Source: Rhizobium leguminosarum bv. trifolii WSM2297 (lineage in GTDB: Bacteria > Pseudomonadota > Alphaproteobacteria > Rhizobiales > Rhizobiaceae). From it: 64,000 bases of DNA. The notes below the pieces were generated by a model, which saw nothing but the letters and a program-made list of their open reading frames with translations, ran no database searches and was not told the DNA's origin. The stretch is from positions 2,702,108 through 2,766,107 of the forward strand of contig NZ_JH719395.1 of NCBI RefSeq assembly GCF_000271845.1, in the 5' to 3' direction. Position 1 is the stretch's first letter; each line of letters starts with the position of its first letter. Below are positions 18,870 through 28,655 of the stretch, piece by piece. The position numbers were made by a program, and so were the translations under genes.

Positions 18870-20228
18870 ATGACAACGTCGCCGAATGGCAAGAGTCTGG
18901 GACTGGCCGCCTGCACCGCCATCGTCGTCGGCAACATGGTCGGCTCCGGCTTTTATCTTTCGCCGGCCGCCGTTGCGCCCTATGGCAACCTTGCAATCAT
19001 CGTCTGGATCATCATGGGAGCCGGCGCAATCTGCCTTGGCCTCACCTTCGCACGGCTGGCCAGTCTCGTGCCGGCCGTCGGCGGTCCCTACGCCTATACG
19101 CGGCTGGCTTATGGCGATTTCGCCGGCTTCCTGATTGCCTGGGGCTATTGGATATCCATCTGGACGTCGCTTCCCGTCATCGCCATCGCTTTCGCCGGCG
19201 TGATGGTCGATCTCTTTCCTGCGCTCGGCAACCGATTCACCGCGACATGCCTGACGCTTGGGGTGATCTGGGCGATCGTGCTCGTCAATCTGCGCGGTGT
19301 CCACGCAGCCGGACTGTTCGCGCAGGTCACCACCTACGCCAAGCTTATTCCGTTCGGTGCCGTTGCCATTATCGGTCTCCTCTACATCGACACGTCGCAT
19401 TTCTCCGAATTCAACCCCAGCGGCCAGCCTCTTCTGGGATCGATCGCAGCGCTGGCGCCCTTGACCATGTTTGCCTATCTCGGGCTCGAATCCGCGACCG
19501 TTCCCGCAGGCGATGTTCAGGACGCGGAGCGAACCATCCCCCGTTCGACCGTTCTCGGAATCTCGATCGCCGCGGCTCTTTATGTGCTCGGCACGATCGT
19601 CGTGATGGGCCTTGTGCCTCGCCAGGAACTCGTCCATTCGGTCGCGCCGTTCTCACAGGCCGCGGGTATCATGTGGGGACGCGGCGGAGAGCTGGCGATT
19701 TCGCTCGCCGTCATTCTCTCATCCATCGGCGCCCTGAACGGCTGGACGCTGCTGATGGGCCAGGTTCCGATGGCTGCCGCCCGGGACGGTTTGTTCCCTC
19801 CGCTCTTTGCACGGCTCTCGCCCCGCGGCGTGCCGGCCATCGGCATGGTCGTCTCGGCCGCGCTTGCGACCCTCCTGGTCTTAGTCCAGGCCCTCGGTTC
19901 CGAGGGCTTTGCCGCCGTCTATCGCCTGATGGTCGGGTTGAGCACCATGACGGCGGTCGTCCCCTATGCTTTCTGCTCGCTTGCCAGAACCCTGGTGGCC
20001 GCCCGCTTGAGCAATGGGCGAGGTTTCCCCCGCGTCACCGCGATCGAACTCATCGCCTTCGTTTTCGCGATGTTCACCCTCTATGGTTCGGGCGCTGAGC
20101 CGGTGCTTTACGGTCTCGTCCTGCTCATGCTCGGGATCCCAGTCTATGTCTGGCAAAGACGCAACGCGGCGGCGCCGGTCGACAGCGAAGAGATGGCAGC
20201 AGCTGCCACGCGCCCGGCCGTCTCTTGA
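18870..20228 (+). CDS. APC-family amino-acid permease/antiporter (AdiC/CadB-like)
   Basis: 452 residues from an ATG preceded by GGAGGGGAT; at least eleven hydrophobic segments. Helix 1 has the GNMVGSGFYLSP motif of the AdiC/CadB/PotE branch, where the GSG loop holds the substrate amino group; GGPYAYTRLAYGDFAGF and FAYLGLESATVPAGDV match helices 3 and 6. The latter carries the position of AdiC's gate Trp as Tyr. Between the decarboxylases and arcABC, the likely role is exchange of arginine for agmatine or ornithine. Convergent with arcC, stops 16 bases apart. Confidence 0.82.
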   Translation: MTTSPNGKSLGLAACTAIVVGNMVGSGFYLSPAAVAPYGNLAIIVWIIMGAGAICLGLTFARLASLVPAVGGPYAYTRLAYGDFAGFLIAWGYWISIWTSLPVIAIAFAGVMVDLFPALGNRFTATCLTLGVIWAIVLVNLRGVHAAGLFAQVTTYAKLIPFGAVAIIGLLYIDTSHFSEFNPSGQPLLGSIAALAPLTMFAYLGLESATVPAGDVQDAERTIPRSTVLGISIAAALYVLGTIVVMGLVPRQELVHSVAPFSQAAGIMWGRGGELAISLAVILSSIGALNGWTLLMGQVPMAAARDGLFPPLFARLSPRGVPAIGMVVSAALATLLVLVQALGSEGFAAVYRLMVGLSTMTAVVPYAFCSLARTLVAARLSNGRGFPRVTAIELIAFVFAMFTLYGSGAEPVLYGLVLLMLGIPVYVWQRRNAAAPVDSEEMAAAATRPAVS

Positions 20229-20244
20229 TGCAATGTCGCCACGT

Positions 20245-21183
20245 TCATGCGTGCCAGGTCAGGTCGGAGAAACCGCTGCTGATGATCGTCCCGCACTCGC
20301 CGCGGACCATCGCCGCAATATCCGCCAGGGCTCCGATTGCAGAGGTCTTTCCGGCCCCCTCGGCGAAATGGCATGCGGCATCGACCTTCGGCCCCATCGA
20401 ACCGGCCGGGAAGGAGAATTGTTTCATATCTTCGGGACGGGCCTTGTGAATGGATTTTTGAGACGGCTTGCCCCAGTCCGTGCAGACGGCACGGGCGTCG
20501 GTTGCCATGATCAGAAGATCGGCATCGAGTTCACGCGCCAGAAGCTCCGAGCACAGATCCTTGTCGATCACGGCTTCGACGCCGATCAACTTTCGGTCGC
20601 TGCCTTTTTCGTACATCGTCGGAATGCCGCCGCCGCCGGCACAGATGACGATGGTTCGCTGTTCCAGCAGCCATCGTACCGGGCGGATCTCGAAGATGCG
20701 CTTCGGCAGCGGCGATGCGACCACGCGCCGCCACTTCTCGCCGTCCTGCTTGAACACCCAGCCCTTTTCTGCGTCAAGACGATCGGCGTCGGCCTTGTCG
20801 TAAACCGGGCCGACGAATTTTGTCGGGTTCTGGAAGCCGGGATCGGCGCCGTCGACCTCGACCATGGTCAGAAGCGTTGCCAGCGGCTGCTCGAAAGGCA
20901 GAAGATTGCCGAGCTCCTGTTCGAGCATATAGCCGATCATCCCTTCGGTTTCCGCGCCGAGCACATCGAGCGGATAGGCCTCGTCGGGCTTGTAAGCCGC
21001 ACCTTGAAGCGCCAGCAGCCCGACCTGCGGTCCATTGCCATGAGTTATGATCAGCTGGTGGTTGGCGGCCAGCGGCGCGATCGCTTCCGCCGCGACCCGC
21101 GCGTTTTGCCTCTGGACATCCGCGGTCATGGCTTCTCCGCGCCGGAGAAGAGCATTGCCGCCAAGCGCGATAACGACACGCAT
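20245..21183 (-). CDS. arcC: Carbamate kinase
   Basis: 312 residues from the ATG at 21183 (GGGAGAC site, one base after the arcB stop). Begins [17 protein letters not shown], the amino-acid-kinase nucleotide loop of carbamate kinases; [22 protein letters not shown] and the [18 protein letters not shown] segment also match. It transfers phosphate from carbamoyl phosphate to ADP, giving ATP, CO2 and NH3: the last step of the arginine deiminase pathway. Third gene of arcABC. Confidence 0.93.
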   Translation of the reverse strand: MRVVIALGGNALLRRGEAMTADVQRQNARVAAEAIAPLAANHQLIITHGNGPQVGLLALQGAAYKPDEAYPLDVLGAETEGMIGYMLEQELGNLLPFEQPLATLLTMVEVDGADPGFQNPTKFVGPVYDKADADRLDAEKGWVFKQDGEKWRRVVASPLPKRIFEIRPVRWLLEQRTIVICAGGGGIPTMYEKGSDRKLIGVEAVIDKDLCSELLARELDADLLIMATDARAVCTDWGKPSQKSIHKARPEDMKQFSFPAGSMGPKVDAACHFAEGAGKTSAIGALADIAAMVRGECGTIISSGFSDLTWHA

Positions 21184-21184
21184 C

Positions 21185-22189
21185 CTAGTCTCCCAAGGTC
21201 GCGACAAGCAGCGCTTTGATCGTGTGCAAGCGGTTTTCGGCCTGCTCGAAAGCGACATTGGCCTCGGACTCGAAGACGTCATCCGTCACTTCGAGGCCGT
21301 TGCTCATGCCGTAGTCTTCGGCGATCTGCTTGCCGAGTACCGTCTCGCTGTCGTGGAACGCCGGCAGGCAGTGCATGAACTTGGCCTGGGGATTACCCGT
21401 CGCCTTCATCAAGGCTTTGTTGACCTGATAGGGCGTCAGCAGCTTGATGCGTTCGCGCCACACATCCTTGGGTTCGCCCATCGAGACCCAGACATCCGTA
21501 TGGACGAAGTCGACGCCGCGGACAGCCTCCTCGGGATCTGCCGTGACCAGCAGCCGCGCGCCGGACCTTTGCTGCAGCTCCTTAGCAATCTGCATATATT
21601 CCTCCGACGGCCAGAGCGATTTGGGGCCGCAGATCCGCACGTCCATTCCGACAAGGCAGCCGACGATCAGCAGCGAATGTCCCATGTTCGAGCGCGTGTC
21701 GCCGACATAGGCATATTTGATATCGGCAATCGGCTTGTCGCTGTGCTCGCGCATGGTCATCACGTCGGCCAGCATCTGGGTCGGATGGTATTCGTCGGTC
21801 AGGCCGTTATAGACCGGAACGCCCGCATAGCGGGCGAGCGTTTCGACGCCCCGCTGCGCGGATCCGCGATATTCGATTGCATCGTACATGCGCCCGAGGA
21901 CGCGGGCCGTATCCTTGAAGGATTCCTTGTGCCCGATCTGCGAGCCCGACGGATCGAGATAGGTCACGTTGGCGCCCTGATCCGAGCAGGCGACTTCGAA
22001 GGCGCACCTGGTCCGCGTCGAGGTCTTTTCGAAGATCAGGCAGATCTCCTTGCCCTTGAGATGCTGCTGCTCGGTTCGGGCATACTTGGCCCGCTTCAGG
22101 TCGCGGGCGAGGTCCAGGAGATATCGGAATTCGCGCGGGGTATAATCCTGCACGGTCAGAAGCGAACGATTGCGCAGATTGAAGCTCAT
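21185..22189 (-). CDS. arcB: Ornithine carbamoyltransferase, catabolic type
   Basis: 334 residues. Carbamoyl-phosphate site STRTR at about residues 56-60, HPTQ near 135, and the HCLPAFHD ornithine-site loop near 273. The length (about 335) and amino end ([21 protein letters not shown]) fit the catabolic type found in arc operons; the anabolic argF product is usually nearer 305-320. In the deiminase pathway it phosphorolyses citrulline to ornithine and carbamoyl phosphate. It lies 39 bases after arcA and one base before arcC. Confidence 0.93.
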   Translation of the reverse strand: MSFNLRNRSLLTVQDYTPREFRYLLDLARDLKRAKYARTEQQHLKGKEICLIFEKTSTRTRCAFEVACSDQGANVTYLDPSGSQIGHKESFKDTARVLGRMYDAIEYRGSAQRGVETLARYAGVPVYNGLTDEYHPTQMLADVMTMREHSDKPIADIKYAYVGDTRSNMGHSLLIVGCLVGMDVRICGPKSLWPSEEYMQIAKELQQRSGARLLVTADPEEAVRGVDFVHTDVWVSMGEPKDVWRERIKLLTPYQVNKALMKATGNPQAKFMHCLPAFHDSETVLGKQIAEDYGMSNGLEVTDDVFESEANVAFEQAENRLHTIKALLVATLGD

Positions 22190-22228
22190 TGTCTTGCTCC
22201 GTTGGGTCTGTTGCGTGTGTGCGAGACG

Positions 22229-23458
22229 TCAATATGCGGGGTCGCGCCATATGGGGCATGTCATGCAGTGCCCGCCGCCGCGGCCGCGGCCGAGTTCGGA
22301 GCCCCGAATGGTAATGACTTCGATGCCCGCCTTGCGAAGCAGCGTGTTGGTATAGGTGTTGCGGTCGTAGGCGACGACGACGCCGGGCTCGAGCGCGACG
22401 ACGTTATTGCCGTCATCCCATTGCTCGCGCTCGGCCTGATAGGAGTTGCCGCCGGTCTCGACGGTGCGCAATCGAGCCAATCCGAGCGCCTCGCTGACGA
22501 CGTCGAGCATCGGTCGATTTTCGGGATGGACCTCGAATGTGCCGTCGTCATCTATAGGGTGCATGCTGTAGCAGCGGATCTGGTCAACCACCTCGGCAAA
22601 CAGTGTAGCAACGTCGCGATCGCAGAAGCTGAAAACAGTATCGAGGTGCATTGCCGCGCGGCTCTTCGGCATCAGGCAGCCGATCACCCTCGTTGCCGCT
22701 TTGCTCCTGAACAGCGCCTGCGCCACCTGGCCGACGGCCTGATAGGTCGTGCGCTCGCCCATGCCGATCAGCACCGTGCCGTTGCCGATCGGCATGACGT
22801 CGCCGCCCTCCATCGAGGCATTGGCAAATTGCTGATCTGAGTCGCCCCACCAGATCTGGAAATCGCCATCCTTGAACGACGGGTGAAACTTGTAGATCGC
22901 ACGCTGGAGCAGGGTCTCGGCGCGTCTTGCCGGCCAGAACATCGGATTGCATGTCACGCCGTTATAGATCCAGCAGGACGGGTCGCGTTGGAACAGCGTG
23001 TTGGGAACCGGCGGTATGACGAATTCGGATTCCTCCAAGGCGCTGAGCATCAATGACTTGGCCTTGACCTCGGGAAGATCGGCGATCGAAATGCCCCCGA
23101 TCATGTATGCCGCGAGCTGCATGGGGGGCATCTCGTCAAGCCAGGGCCGCATGGCTTCGGCGATCTGCGAGCCGAGCACATTCGGAGTGATCCGGCGATC
23201 CAGCACGAAATCGCGTGCCTGCTTGTCGGCAAGCGTCTGGCCGAGCAGATCATGAAGCTCGAGAACCTCGACGCCCCTCTCCTGCATCTTCAGGACAAAA
23301 TCGAAATGATCCTTCTGTGCCTCGTGGACCCACAGCACATCATCGAAGAGGAGGCTATGGCAATTTCCGGGTGTGAGACGCTGATGAGCCAAGGATGGCT
23401 TGCAGACCATCACGGTCCTCAGCTTTCCGACCTCCGAGTGAACACCGAAACCGCGCAT
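22229..23458 (-). CDS. arcA: Arginine deiminase
   Basis: 409 residues from the ATG at 23458 (GGGAGAA site). Begins [18 protein letters not shown], has the [12 protein letters not shown] loop, the GMGERTT segment and the catalytic Cys near the end in [14 protein letters not shown]. It hydrolyses arginine to citrulline and ammonia in the cytoplasm. First gene of arcABC, with a near-consensus FNR box about 120 bases upstream. The released ammonia raises pH, and the pathway yields one ATP per arginine. Confidence 0.95.
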   Translation of the reverse strand: MRGFGVHSEVGKLRTVMVCKPSLAHQRLTPGNCHSLLFDDVLWVHEAQKDHFDFVLKMQERGVEVLELHDLLGQTLADKQARDFVLDRRITPNVLGSQIAEAMRPWLDEMPPMQLAAYMIGGISIADLPEVKAKSLMLSALEESEFVIPPVPNTLFQRDPSCWIYNGVTCNPMFWPARRAETLLQRAIYKFHPSFKDGDFQIWWGDSDQQFANASMEGGDVMPIGNGTVLIGMGERTTYQAVGQVAQALFRSKAATRVIGCLMPKSRAAMHLDTVFSFCDRDVATLFAEVVDQIRCYSMHPIDDDGTFEVHPENRPMLDVVSEALGLARLRTVETGGNSYQAEREQWDDGNNVVALEPGVVVAYDRNTYTNTLLRKAGIEVITIRGSELGRGRGGGHCMTCPIWRDPAY

Positions 23459-23573
23459 GAGGTTCTCCCTGGCTTCGTGTCTGGACCGTTGGGCGTGTCT
23501 CATCGACCAACGGCGTGCCCCGCGGGCGCCAACCGATCTGTGCTAGGTTAAGTTGACGGGTCTGGTGATGTCA

Positions 23574-23587
23574 TTGATCGCGAGCAA
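23574..23587 (-). promoter_or_regulatory. Near-consensus FNR/FixK/Anr box upstream of arcA
   Basis: On the plus strand it reads TTGAT-CGCG-AGCAA, one mismatch from TTGAT-N4-ATCAA. Its centre is about 122 bases before the arcA ATG. A TAACCT hexamer lies 31-36 bases from the centre on the minus strand, the position expected for a -10 with the box near -41.5. The same arrangement is seen at the decarboxylase operon. Confidence 0.6.
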
Positions 23588-23622
23588 TGTTCGACGCATC
23601 AAACGGCTTGCATCTGTTTATC

Positions 23623-23853
23623 TCAGTGACGGGTGCCGCGCCGCCGGTCAGTGGCATAGACCTCCTCGACCAGCCACCCCCGCCAATGGGTCGGGTGTAC
23701 ATCCAATTCGTCGCCGGTTCGTGCGTCGACCCAGGCGCCGGACATTCTCTGACAGGGAAAGACAAGCGCGTGGACACCTTCGTCGTCGATCACGGCGAGT
23801 TCGATATCCTGCGCAAACGGTGCATCAATGATTGGTCGCCACATTCTGGGCAC
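23623..23853 (-). CDS. Small conserved-looking hypothetical protein
   Basis: 76 residues: MPRMWRPIIDAPFAQDIELAVIDDEGVHALVFPCQ-type start with Trp-rich end (HPTHWRGWL). It resembles short proteins common in rhizobia that carry a W-x-P-I-x-x-A-P-F start; no function is known. The Met at 23844 is an alternative start. Unlike the frames on the other strand it has a balanced composition. Transcribed toward arcA but separated by the FNR box. Confidence 0.55.
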   Translation of the reverse strand: MPRMWRPIIDAPFAQDIELAVIDDEGVHALVFPCQRMSGAWVDARTGDELDVHPTHWRGWLVEEVYATDRRRGTRH

Positions 23854-24056
23854 CTTACCGCAATGCTGGGGGCTCGACCGCTACCTGGACGTGCACGACG
23901 GCCGGGCCGGATTGATGATCCTAGCCTATCGGCCTGCAAAGTTCCTTGATCCGGATCACTTCCCGCGAATGGAATTTCGACCAGCAACCGACGACCGCCG
24001 GATCATTGACGCTAGACGATCGAGGGTGACGACCGGATCGACTTCTTACCCACCGC

Positions 24057-24842
24057 TCAGTACCCGCCGGCCTTCGCAACGGCGGTTTGGTCGCGCTCGG
24101 CTGCGGCTGCGCGAGCGCCGGCGATCAGCAGCGAAATGTCGTTCGGCCCAATCATGAAGCGATAGCCAAGCGCGCGCAGGTCAGCCCAGTCTCGGCCGGC
24201 GCCGAGGATCGTCGCGAGCGGTTTGCCCGCGGCAGCCGCGGTGGCTTCAATCCGGCGAAGCAGGTCCTGCGGCGCGGGCTCCATCATCCGTTCCAGGTGG
24301 TCGATGGATCCCGCAAGGTCGTTCGGCCCGATGAAAATCAGGTCAACCCCATCCACGGCAGCAATTTGAGGAAGGTTTTCGACCGCCTCGATATGCTCGC
24401 ATTGCAACATCAAAAGCAGTTCGTCCTTTGCTTCGTCGCGGGCGTAGCCGGGGCGCGCGCCCCAATCCGACGCCCGCACGATCGGTGCTGCATAACCGCG
24501 GCGGCCGGCTCCCGGATAGCGGCATGACTGGATGATGCCGCGGGCCTGTTCGGCGGTATTGACCATCGGCACGATCAGCGATCGGAAACCGCGGTCGAGC
24601 ACCCGCTTCAGCGTCGTGTCCGAACCGTCGGGAACGCGCAGAACCACATCGGCTCCGGCAGATTCGGCAGCGCGCGCCACCGCCACCCAATCGTCCAGAT
24701 CGCCGACCCCATGTTCGCCGTCTATGACCAGCGTGCTCCAGCCATGGTGGACCATGATCTCGGCAATGTCGGGATTGCTCAGTTCGATCCATGCGGCCGC
24801 GACCTGTTCGCCAGCCGCAATCCTCTGCTTGAGACGGTTCAT
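24057..24842 (-). CDS. HpcH/HpaI-family aldolase
   Basis: 261 residues, a class II pyruvate aldolase of the HpcH/HpaI family. Visible: WIELSNPDIAEIMVHHGWSTLVIDGEHG (with the EHG catalytic His), LIVPMVNTAEQA, GPRRYG-like GRRGYAAP, LQCEHIEAVENL and DLIFIGPNDLAGS. Family members split 2-keto-3-deoxy or 4-hydroxy-2-oxo acids to pyruvate and an aldehyde using Mg2+ or Mn2+. Last gene of the operon; its ATG overlaps the upstream stop as ATGA. Confidence 0.88.
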   Translation of the reverse strand: MNRLKQRIAAGEQVAAAWIELSNPDIAEIMVHHGWSTLVIDGEHGVGDLDDWVAVARAAESAGADVVLRVPDGSDTTLKRVLDRGFRSLIVPMVNTAEQARGIIQSCRYPGAGRRGYAAPIVRASDWGARPGYARDEAKDELLLMLQCEHIEAVENLPQIAAVDGVDLIFIGPNDLAGSIDHLERMMEPAPQDLLRRIEATAAAAGKPLATILGAGRDWADLRALGYRFMIGPNDISLLIAGARAAAAERDQTAVAKAGGY

Positions 24843-26254
24843 TTGCTTTCCTCCAAATCGAAAACCTTGCCGGGATTGAGAATGCCTTGGGGATCCAACG
24901 CCGCTTTGATCTGCCGCATCAAAGCCAGTTCTTCCGGCGTGCGGGTGTAGTTCAGATAGGGCTTCTTCAACAGGCCGATCCCATGTTCGGCCGAAATTGT
25001 GCCGCCGAAATCGCGCACGGTCTCATAGACGCTGGCGGAAATTTCGGCCATCGGCTGTTTCTCCGCCCCGCGCGACAGAGCAACGAGATGCAGGTTTCCG
25101 TCGCCGATATGGCCGTAATAGACCGACAGCACGTTCGGGATGCCCTCTGCCAGTCGCTGACGGCAGGCTGTTACGAAGTCGTCCATCTTCGCCACCGGCA
25201 GACCGATATCGAAGGCGCAGTGAGGACCGAGCCGGGTGCCGAATTCCGAGCAGGCATCGCGCGTTGCCCAGAATGCCGCCACATCGCCCATGCTTTGCGA
25301 TATCGCGGCATCGGCAATCAGTCCCGCCTCGAACCGTGCTTCGATCCACGATTGGAATCGGGGACCGTCGATATCCTCGGCAAGACCTTGTGACTCGATC
25401 AGGACGTAGAAGCCGTGCGGAGCCGCCAACGGCGAGCGGACGCCGATCGTCACCGTCGCCTCGTGCCAGTAATCGGGCCACATGACCTCGAATGCCGACA
25501 GCATTGGCCCCAGCCCGCGCCTGGCCGCGCCCAGCAAGGCGACCACTTCGGCATAACTGTTCAGTCCGCAAAGCGCCGCATTCACACAGCCGGGCTTCGG
25601 CTGCATCCGAAGCACTGCGCGGGTGATGATCCCCAATGTTCCCTCGGAACCGATGAACAGCTGCTTCAGATCGTAACCTGCATTGTTCTTGATCATCTTG
25701 TTCAGGCCGGTGACGAGGCTGCCGTCGGCAAGCACATATTCCAACCCGAGCACCATCTCGCGCGCCATGCCATAGCGGATGACTCGATTGCCGCCGGCAT
25801 TGGTGCCGAGGTTGCCGCCGATCTGGCACGACCCGCGCGCGCCGAGATCCAGTGGGATGAAAAAGCCGGCATCGTCGGCGGCGCGCTGGATCACTTCCAG
25901 CGGCGTGCCCGCCCGCACCGTCATCGTCGAAGCGGCAGGATCGATCTCTTCGATCCCCGAATAGCGTTCGAGCGAAATCATCACCGCGCCGTCGATGGGA
26001 TGCGCGCCGCCCGCCAGCCCCGTAAGACCGCCCTGCGGGACAACCGCGATACCATGGGCCGCACAGATGCGCATCGCTTCGGCAATATCCTGAGGGTTAT
26101 CCGGCCTGACAACCGCCAGCGGCGGCTCGGAAGGCAGATAGCTGGTGTCCTGGCGATTGCGCGCCGGAATGTCGGGGCCAACAAGAAGGGCTACAGATGG
26201 AAGCGCCTGGGCAAGCGTTGCAAGGCAGGCGGACGGGTCTGGGTGCAGGGGCAT
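24839..26254 (-). CDS. FAD-binding oxidoreductase, GlcD/D-2-hydroxyacid dehydrogenase type
   Basis: 471 residues from the ATG at 26254 (AGGA site). PCMH-type FAD domain at about 45-220: VVPQGGLTGLAGGA (pyrophosphate loop), DLGARGSCQIGGNLGTNAGG. C-terminal oxidase domain ends with AEHGIGLLKKPYL, the His-containing signature of VAO-family D-lactate, glycolate and D-2-hydroxyglutarate dehydrogenases. It should oxidise a D-2-hydroxy acid to the keto acid. The keto acid could feed the aldolase encoded next. Confidence 0.87.
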   Translation of the reverse strand: MPLHPDPSACLATLAQALPSVALLVGPDIPARNRQDTSYLPSEPPLAVVRPDNPQDIAEAMRICAAHGIAVVPQGGLTGLAGGAHPIDGAVMISLERYSGIEEIDPAASTMTVRAGTPLEVIQRAADDAGFFIPLDLGARGSCQIGGNLGTNAGGNRVIRYGMAREMVLGLEYVLADGSLVTGLNKMIKNNAGYDLKQLFIGSEGTLGIITRAVLRMQPKPGCVNAALCGLNSYAEVVALLGAARRGLGPMLSAFEVMWPDYWHEATVTIGVRSPLAAPHGFYVLIESQGLAEDIDGPRFQSWIEARFEAGLIADAAISQSMGDVAAFWATRDACSEFGTRLGPHCAFDIGLPVAKMDDFVTACRQRLAEGIPNVLSVYYGHIGDGNLHLVALSRGAEKQPMAEISASVYETVRDFGGTISAEHGIGLLKKPYLNYTRTPEELALMRQIKAALDPQGILNPGKVFDLEESK

Positions 26255-26323
26255 CGAGGGTCCTGTAATGAAGAGATACGCCGGCGCGGCCCGGAAAATC
26301 GGCCGCGCCGGCCGATCAAACAA

Positions 26324-27337
26324 TCACTTGCCACGCAGCTTTTTCAGTTCCGCGGACAGCAGGTCGAAGTTTTCCTGCCCGACGGTCTGCATCGCCGATT
26401 GGTAGACGGGAGCCACCAGCTCAGGGAGCTTGCCCATTTCGTCCGGGCTGAGTTCCGACACCTCCATGCCTTCCTCCTTCAATTTGGTCACCGCCTCGTT
26501 CACGGCCGCGCGCGACCGCTCGATCTGCTTGACCCGTCCATCGGCCGCACAGGTCTTCAGCAAGTCCTGCTCCTCAGGGTTCAACCCTTCCCAAACCGTC
26601 TTCGAGATCAGCACCGGCGTCGGCGAATATGCGTGGCGGGTCAGCGTCAGATATTTCTGCACCTCGTAGAAGCGGCTGGCCTGAATCAAGGGAAGAGGGT
26701 TTTCCTGGCCGTCGACGGCGCCGGTTTCCAGCGCGGTGAACACTTCCCCGAAAGCCATGGGCACCGGGTTCGCACCCAGACGCCGGAACGTGTCGAGAAA
26801 GATCGGGTTCTGCATCACCCGGAAATTCAGTCCTTTGAAATCCTCGATCGTAGTGATCGGGTGTTTGGCATTGGTGGCGTTACGGAAGCCATTCTCCCAG
26901 ATCGACAGCAGGATCAGATCATGCGCTGGCATCTTCGCCGCGACATGGTCGAAATAGGGGCCTGTCATCACCGCGTCGACCTCAGCATCCGATGTGAAGA
27001 GGAATGGCAGCTCGAAGGCGCTCATCGCCGGCTCGATCCCGCCAATGGCGGCAGCACCGGTCACGACCATCTCGATGGAACCCGAGCGGACGGATTGCGT
27101 CGCCTCGGCATCGTCGCCCAGCTCGCCATTATAGAAGCCGCGCAGTTTCATCTTACCGTCGGTCTTCGCCTCCAGGCAGGCAGACATTCCCTTCACGCCG
27201 GCGGAAACCGGATGATCCTCGGCTGCACCGTTTGAAATCTTGAAAGTATGCCGGCCGATCTCGGCGCTGGCGGGGGCTGCCAGCGAAGCGGCAATCAGCG
27301 CGGTGCTGACGAGGGCAGTCAGGTTGATGCGTTTCAT
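26324..27337 (-). CDS. TRAP transporter substrate-binding protein (DctP type)
   Basis: 337 residues from the ATG at 27337 (AGGAGGAG site). Signal peptide 1-25 (ALVSTALIAASLAAPASA). The mature protein has the DctP pattern: LSIWENGFRNATNAKHPI, LNFRVMQNPIF (with the conserved Arg that binds the substrate carboxylate), GEVFTALETGAVDGQENPL. It captures a carboxylic acid in the periplasm and hands it to the DctQM permease encoded just upstream. Confidence 0.9.
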   Translation of the reverse strand: MKRINLTALVSTALIAASLAAPASAEIGRHTFKISNGAAEDHPVSAGVKGMSACLEAKTDGKMKLRGFYNGELGDDAEATQSVRSGSIEMVVTGAAAIGGIEPAMSAFELPFLFTSDAEVDAVMTGPYFDHVAAKMPAHDLILLSIWENGFRNATNAKHPITTIEDFKGLNFRVMQNPIFLDTFRRLGANPVPMAFGEVFTALETGAVDGQENPLPLIQASRFYEVQKYLTLTRHAYSPTPVLISKTVWEGLNPEEQDLLKTCAADGRVKQIERSRAAVNEAVTKLKEEGMEVSELSPDEMGKLPELVAPVYQSAMQTVGQENFDLLSAELKKLRGK

Positions 27338-27377
27338 TTTTGGTCTCCTCCTGTGAAACATCGAAACGGACTGGAAA

Positions 27378-28655
27378 TCACTTCAGCCACTCCATCGGCC
27401 AAAGAACGAGCTGCGGGAACAGGACGAGCAGGAACAGCACGGCCGTCTGCGCGATCATGAACGGCATCGCGCCGATCGTCGCCCGATGCATCGGCACGCC
27501 CGACACGCCCGATGCCACCGACAGGGCAATTCCGACCGGCGGGGTCACAAGCCCGATGGCGCAATTGATGACGAACAGGACGCCGAAATAGACGGGGTCG
27601 ATGCCCGCCTCCTTGACAACGGGCAGCAGCACCGGCGCCAGGATCAGAATGGTTGGTCCCATGTCCAGGGCGGTTCCGACCGCGATGACCAGCAGCATGA
27701 TCACGACCAGCAGGATCGTCGGGTAGTCGATGAGCGGCTCGACCACGCCCAACACGATGCCGGAGAGATCGGCAATCGAGATGAACCAGGACGTGGCCAG
27801 CGCCGCGGCGGCCAGCAACATGACGACGGCGGTCGTGGTTGCCGCGTTGCGGAAGACCTCGAACAGCTGCGATGGTTGCAGTTCGCGATAAACGAACAAG
27901 CCGACGAACAAGGCATAGACCACAGCGACCACGGCTGCTTCTGTGGGCGTGACCACACCGAACCGAATGCCTCCCAGGATGATCGCGGGCAGGCCAAGCG
28001 CCCAGATGGCGCTCCGCGTGGCGACGGCCCTTTGCCGCCACGTGGCGCGGGGCAGTGGCGCGACATTGTCGACGCGCGAAACGATCAGCCAGGCGAGCAG
28101 CGATCCGACTCCCATCATGATGCCGGGAACAATGCCGGCCATGAACAATTGCGAGATCGACAGGTTGGTGGCGACACCGAAGATGATATAGGCGATGGAC
28201 GGCGGAATGATCGGCGCGATAATGCCCCCCGAAGCCATCAGGCCGACCGACCGTGCCTCGTCATGGCCTGCGCCTCGCATCATCGGCAGCAGCATCGTCA
28301 CCAGGGCGGCGGTATCGGCAGCCGCCGACCCCGACAACGACGCAAGTATGATGGCCGCAAAAATCGCAACGACCCCTAGCCCTCCGCGCACATGGCCAAC
28401 CAGGGAAACCGCGAACGCTACGATTCGCTTCGACATGCCGCCGGCATTCATCAGTTCTCCCGCCAGCAGAAAGAACGGGATGGCCAGGAGAGAAAAGCTG
28501 TTCGCCCCGACGATCGTGCGCTGCGATATGATCTGCGGGTCAAACATGTCGAGCGTGATACCCATGGCAACCGCACAGAGGATCAAGGCGAAGGCGATCG
28601 GAACGCCGACCGCCATCGCGGCGCAGAGGACGACGAGGAAGATGACCAGGCTCAT
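27378..28655 (-). CDS. TRAP transporter large permease (DctM type)
   Basis: 425 residues from the ATG at 28655, which overlaps the dctQ-like stop. Twelve or so hydrophobic segments; IPFFLLAGELMNAGGMSKRI, LSGSAAADTAALVTMLLPMM and SGGIIAPIIPPSIAYIIFG are the classic DctM signatures. It forms the Na+-driven elevator-type transport unit of the TRAP system. Confidence 0.9.
   Translation of the reverse strand: MSLVIFLVVLCAAMAVGVPIAFALILCAVAMGITLDMFDPQIISQRTIVGANSFSLLAIPFFLLAGELMNAGGMSKRIVAFAVSLVGHVRGGLGVVAIFAAIILASLSGSAAADTAALVTMLLPMMRGAGHDEARSVGLMASGGIIAPIIPPSIAYIIFGVATNLSISQLFMAGIVPGIMMGVGSLLAWLIVSRVDNVAPLPRATWRQRAVATRSAIWALGLPAIILGGIRFGVVTPTEAAVVAVVYALFVGLFVYRELQPSQLFEVFRNAATTTAVVMLLAAAALATSWFISIADLSGIVLGVVEPLIDYPTILLVVIMLLVIAVGTALDMGPTILILAPVLLPVVKEAGIDPVYFGVLFVINCAIGLVTPPVGIALSVASGVSGVPMHRATIGAMPFMIAQTAVLFLLVLFPQLVLWPMEWLK

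Noticed and set aside
17640..19637. 665-codon open frame on the minus strand across the CDF and permease genes
   Set aside because: It lies over two well-supported membrane protein genes and has no domain or ribosome site.
25415..27235. 606-codon plus-strand frame opposite the FAD dehydrogenase and DctP genes
   Set aside because: Antisense to two genes with clear families; composition rich in Arg, His and Gln.
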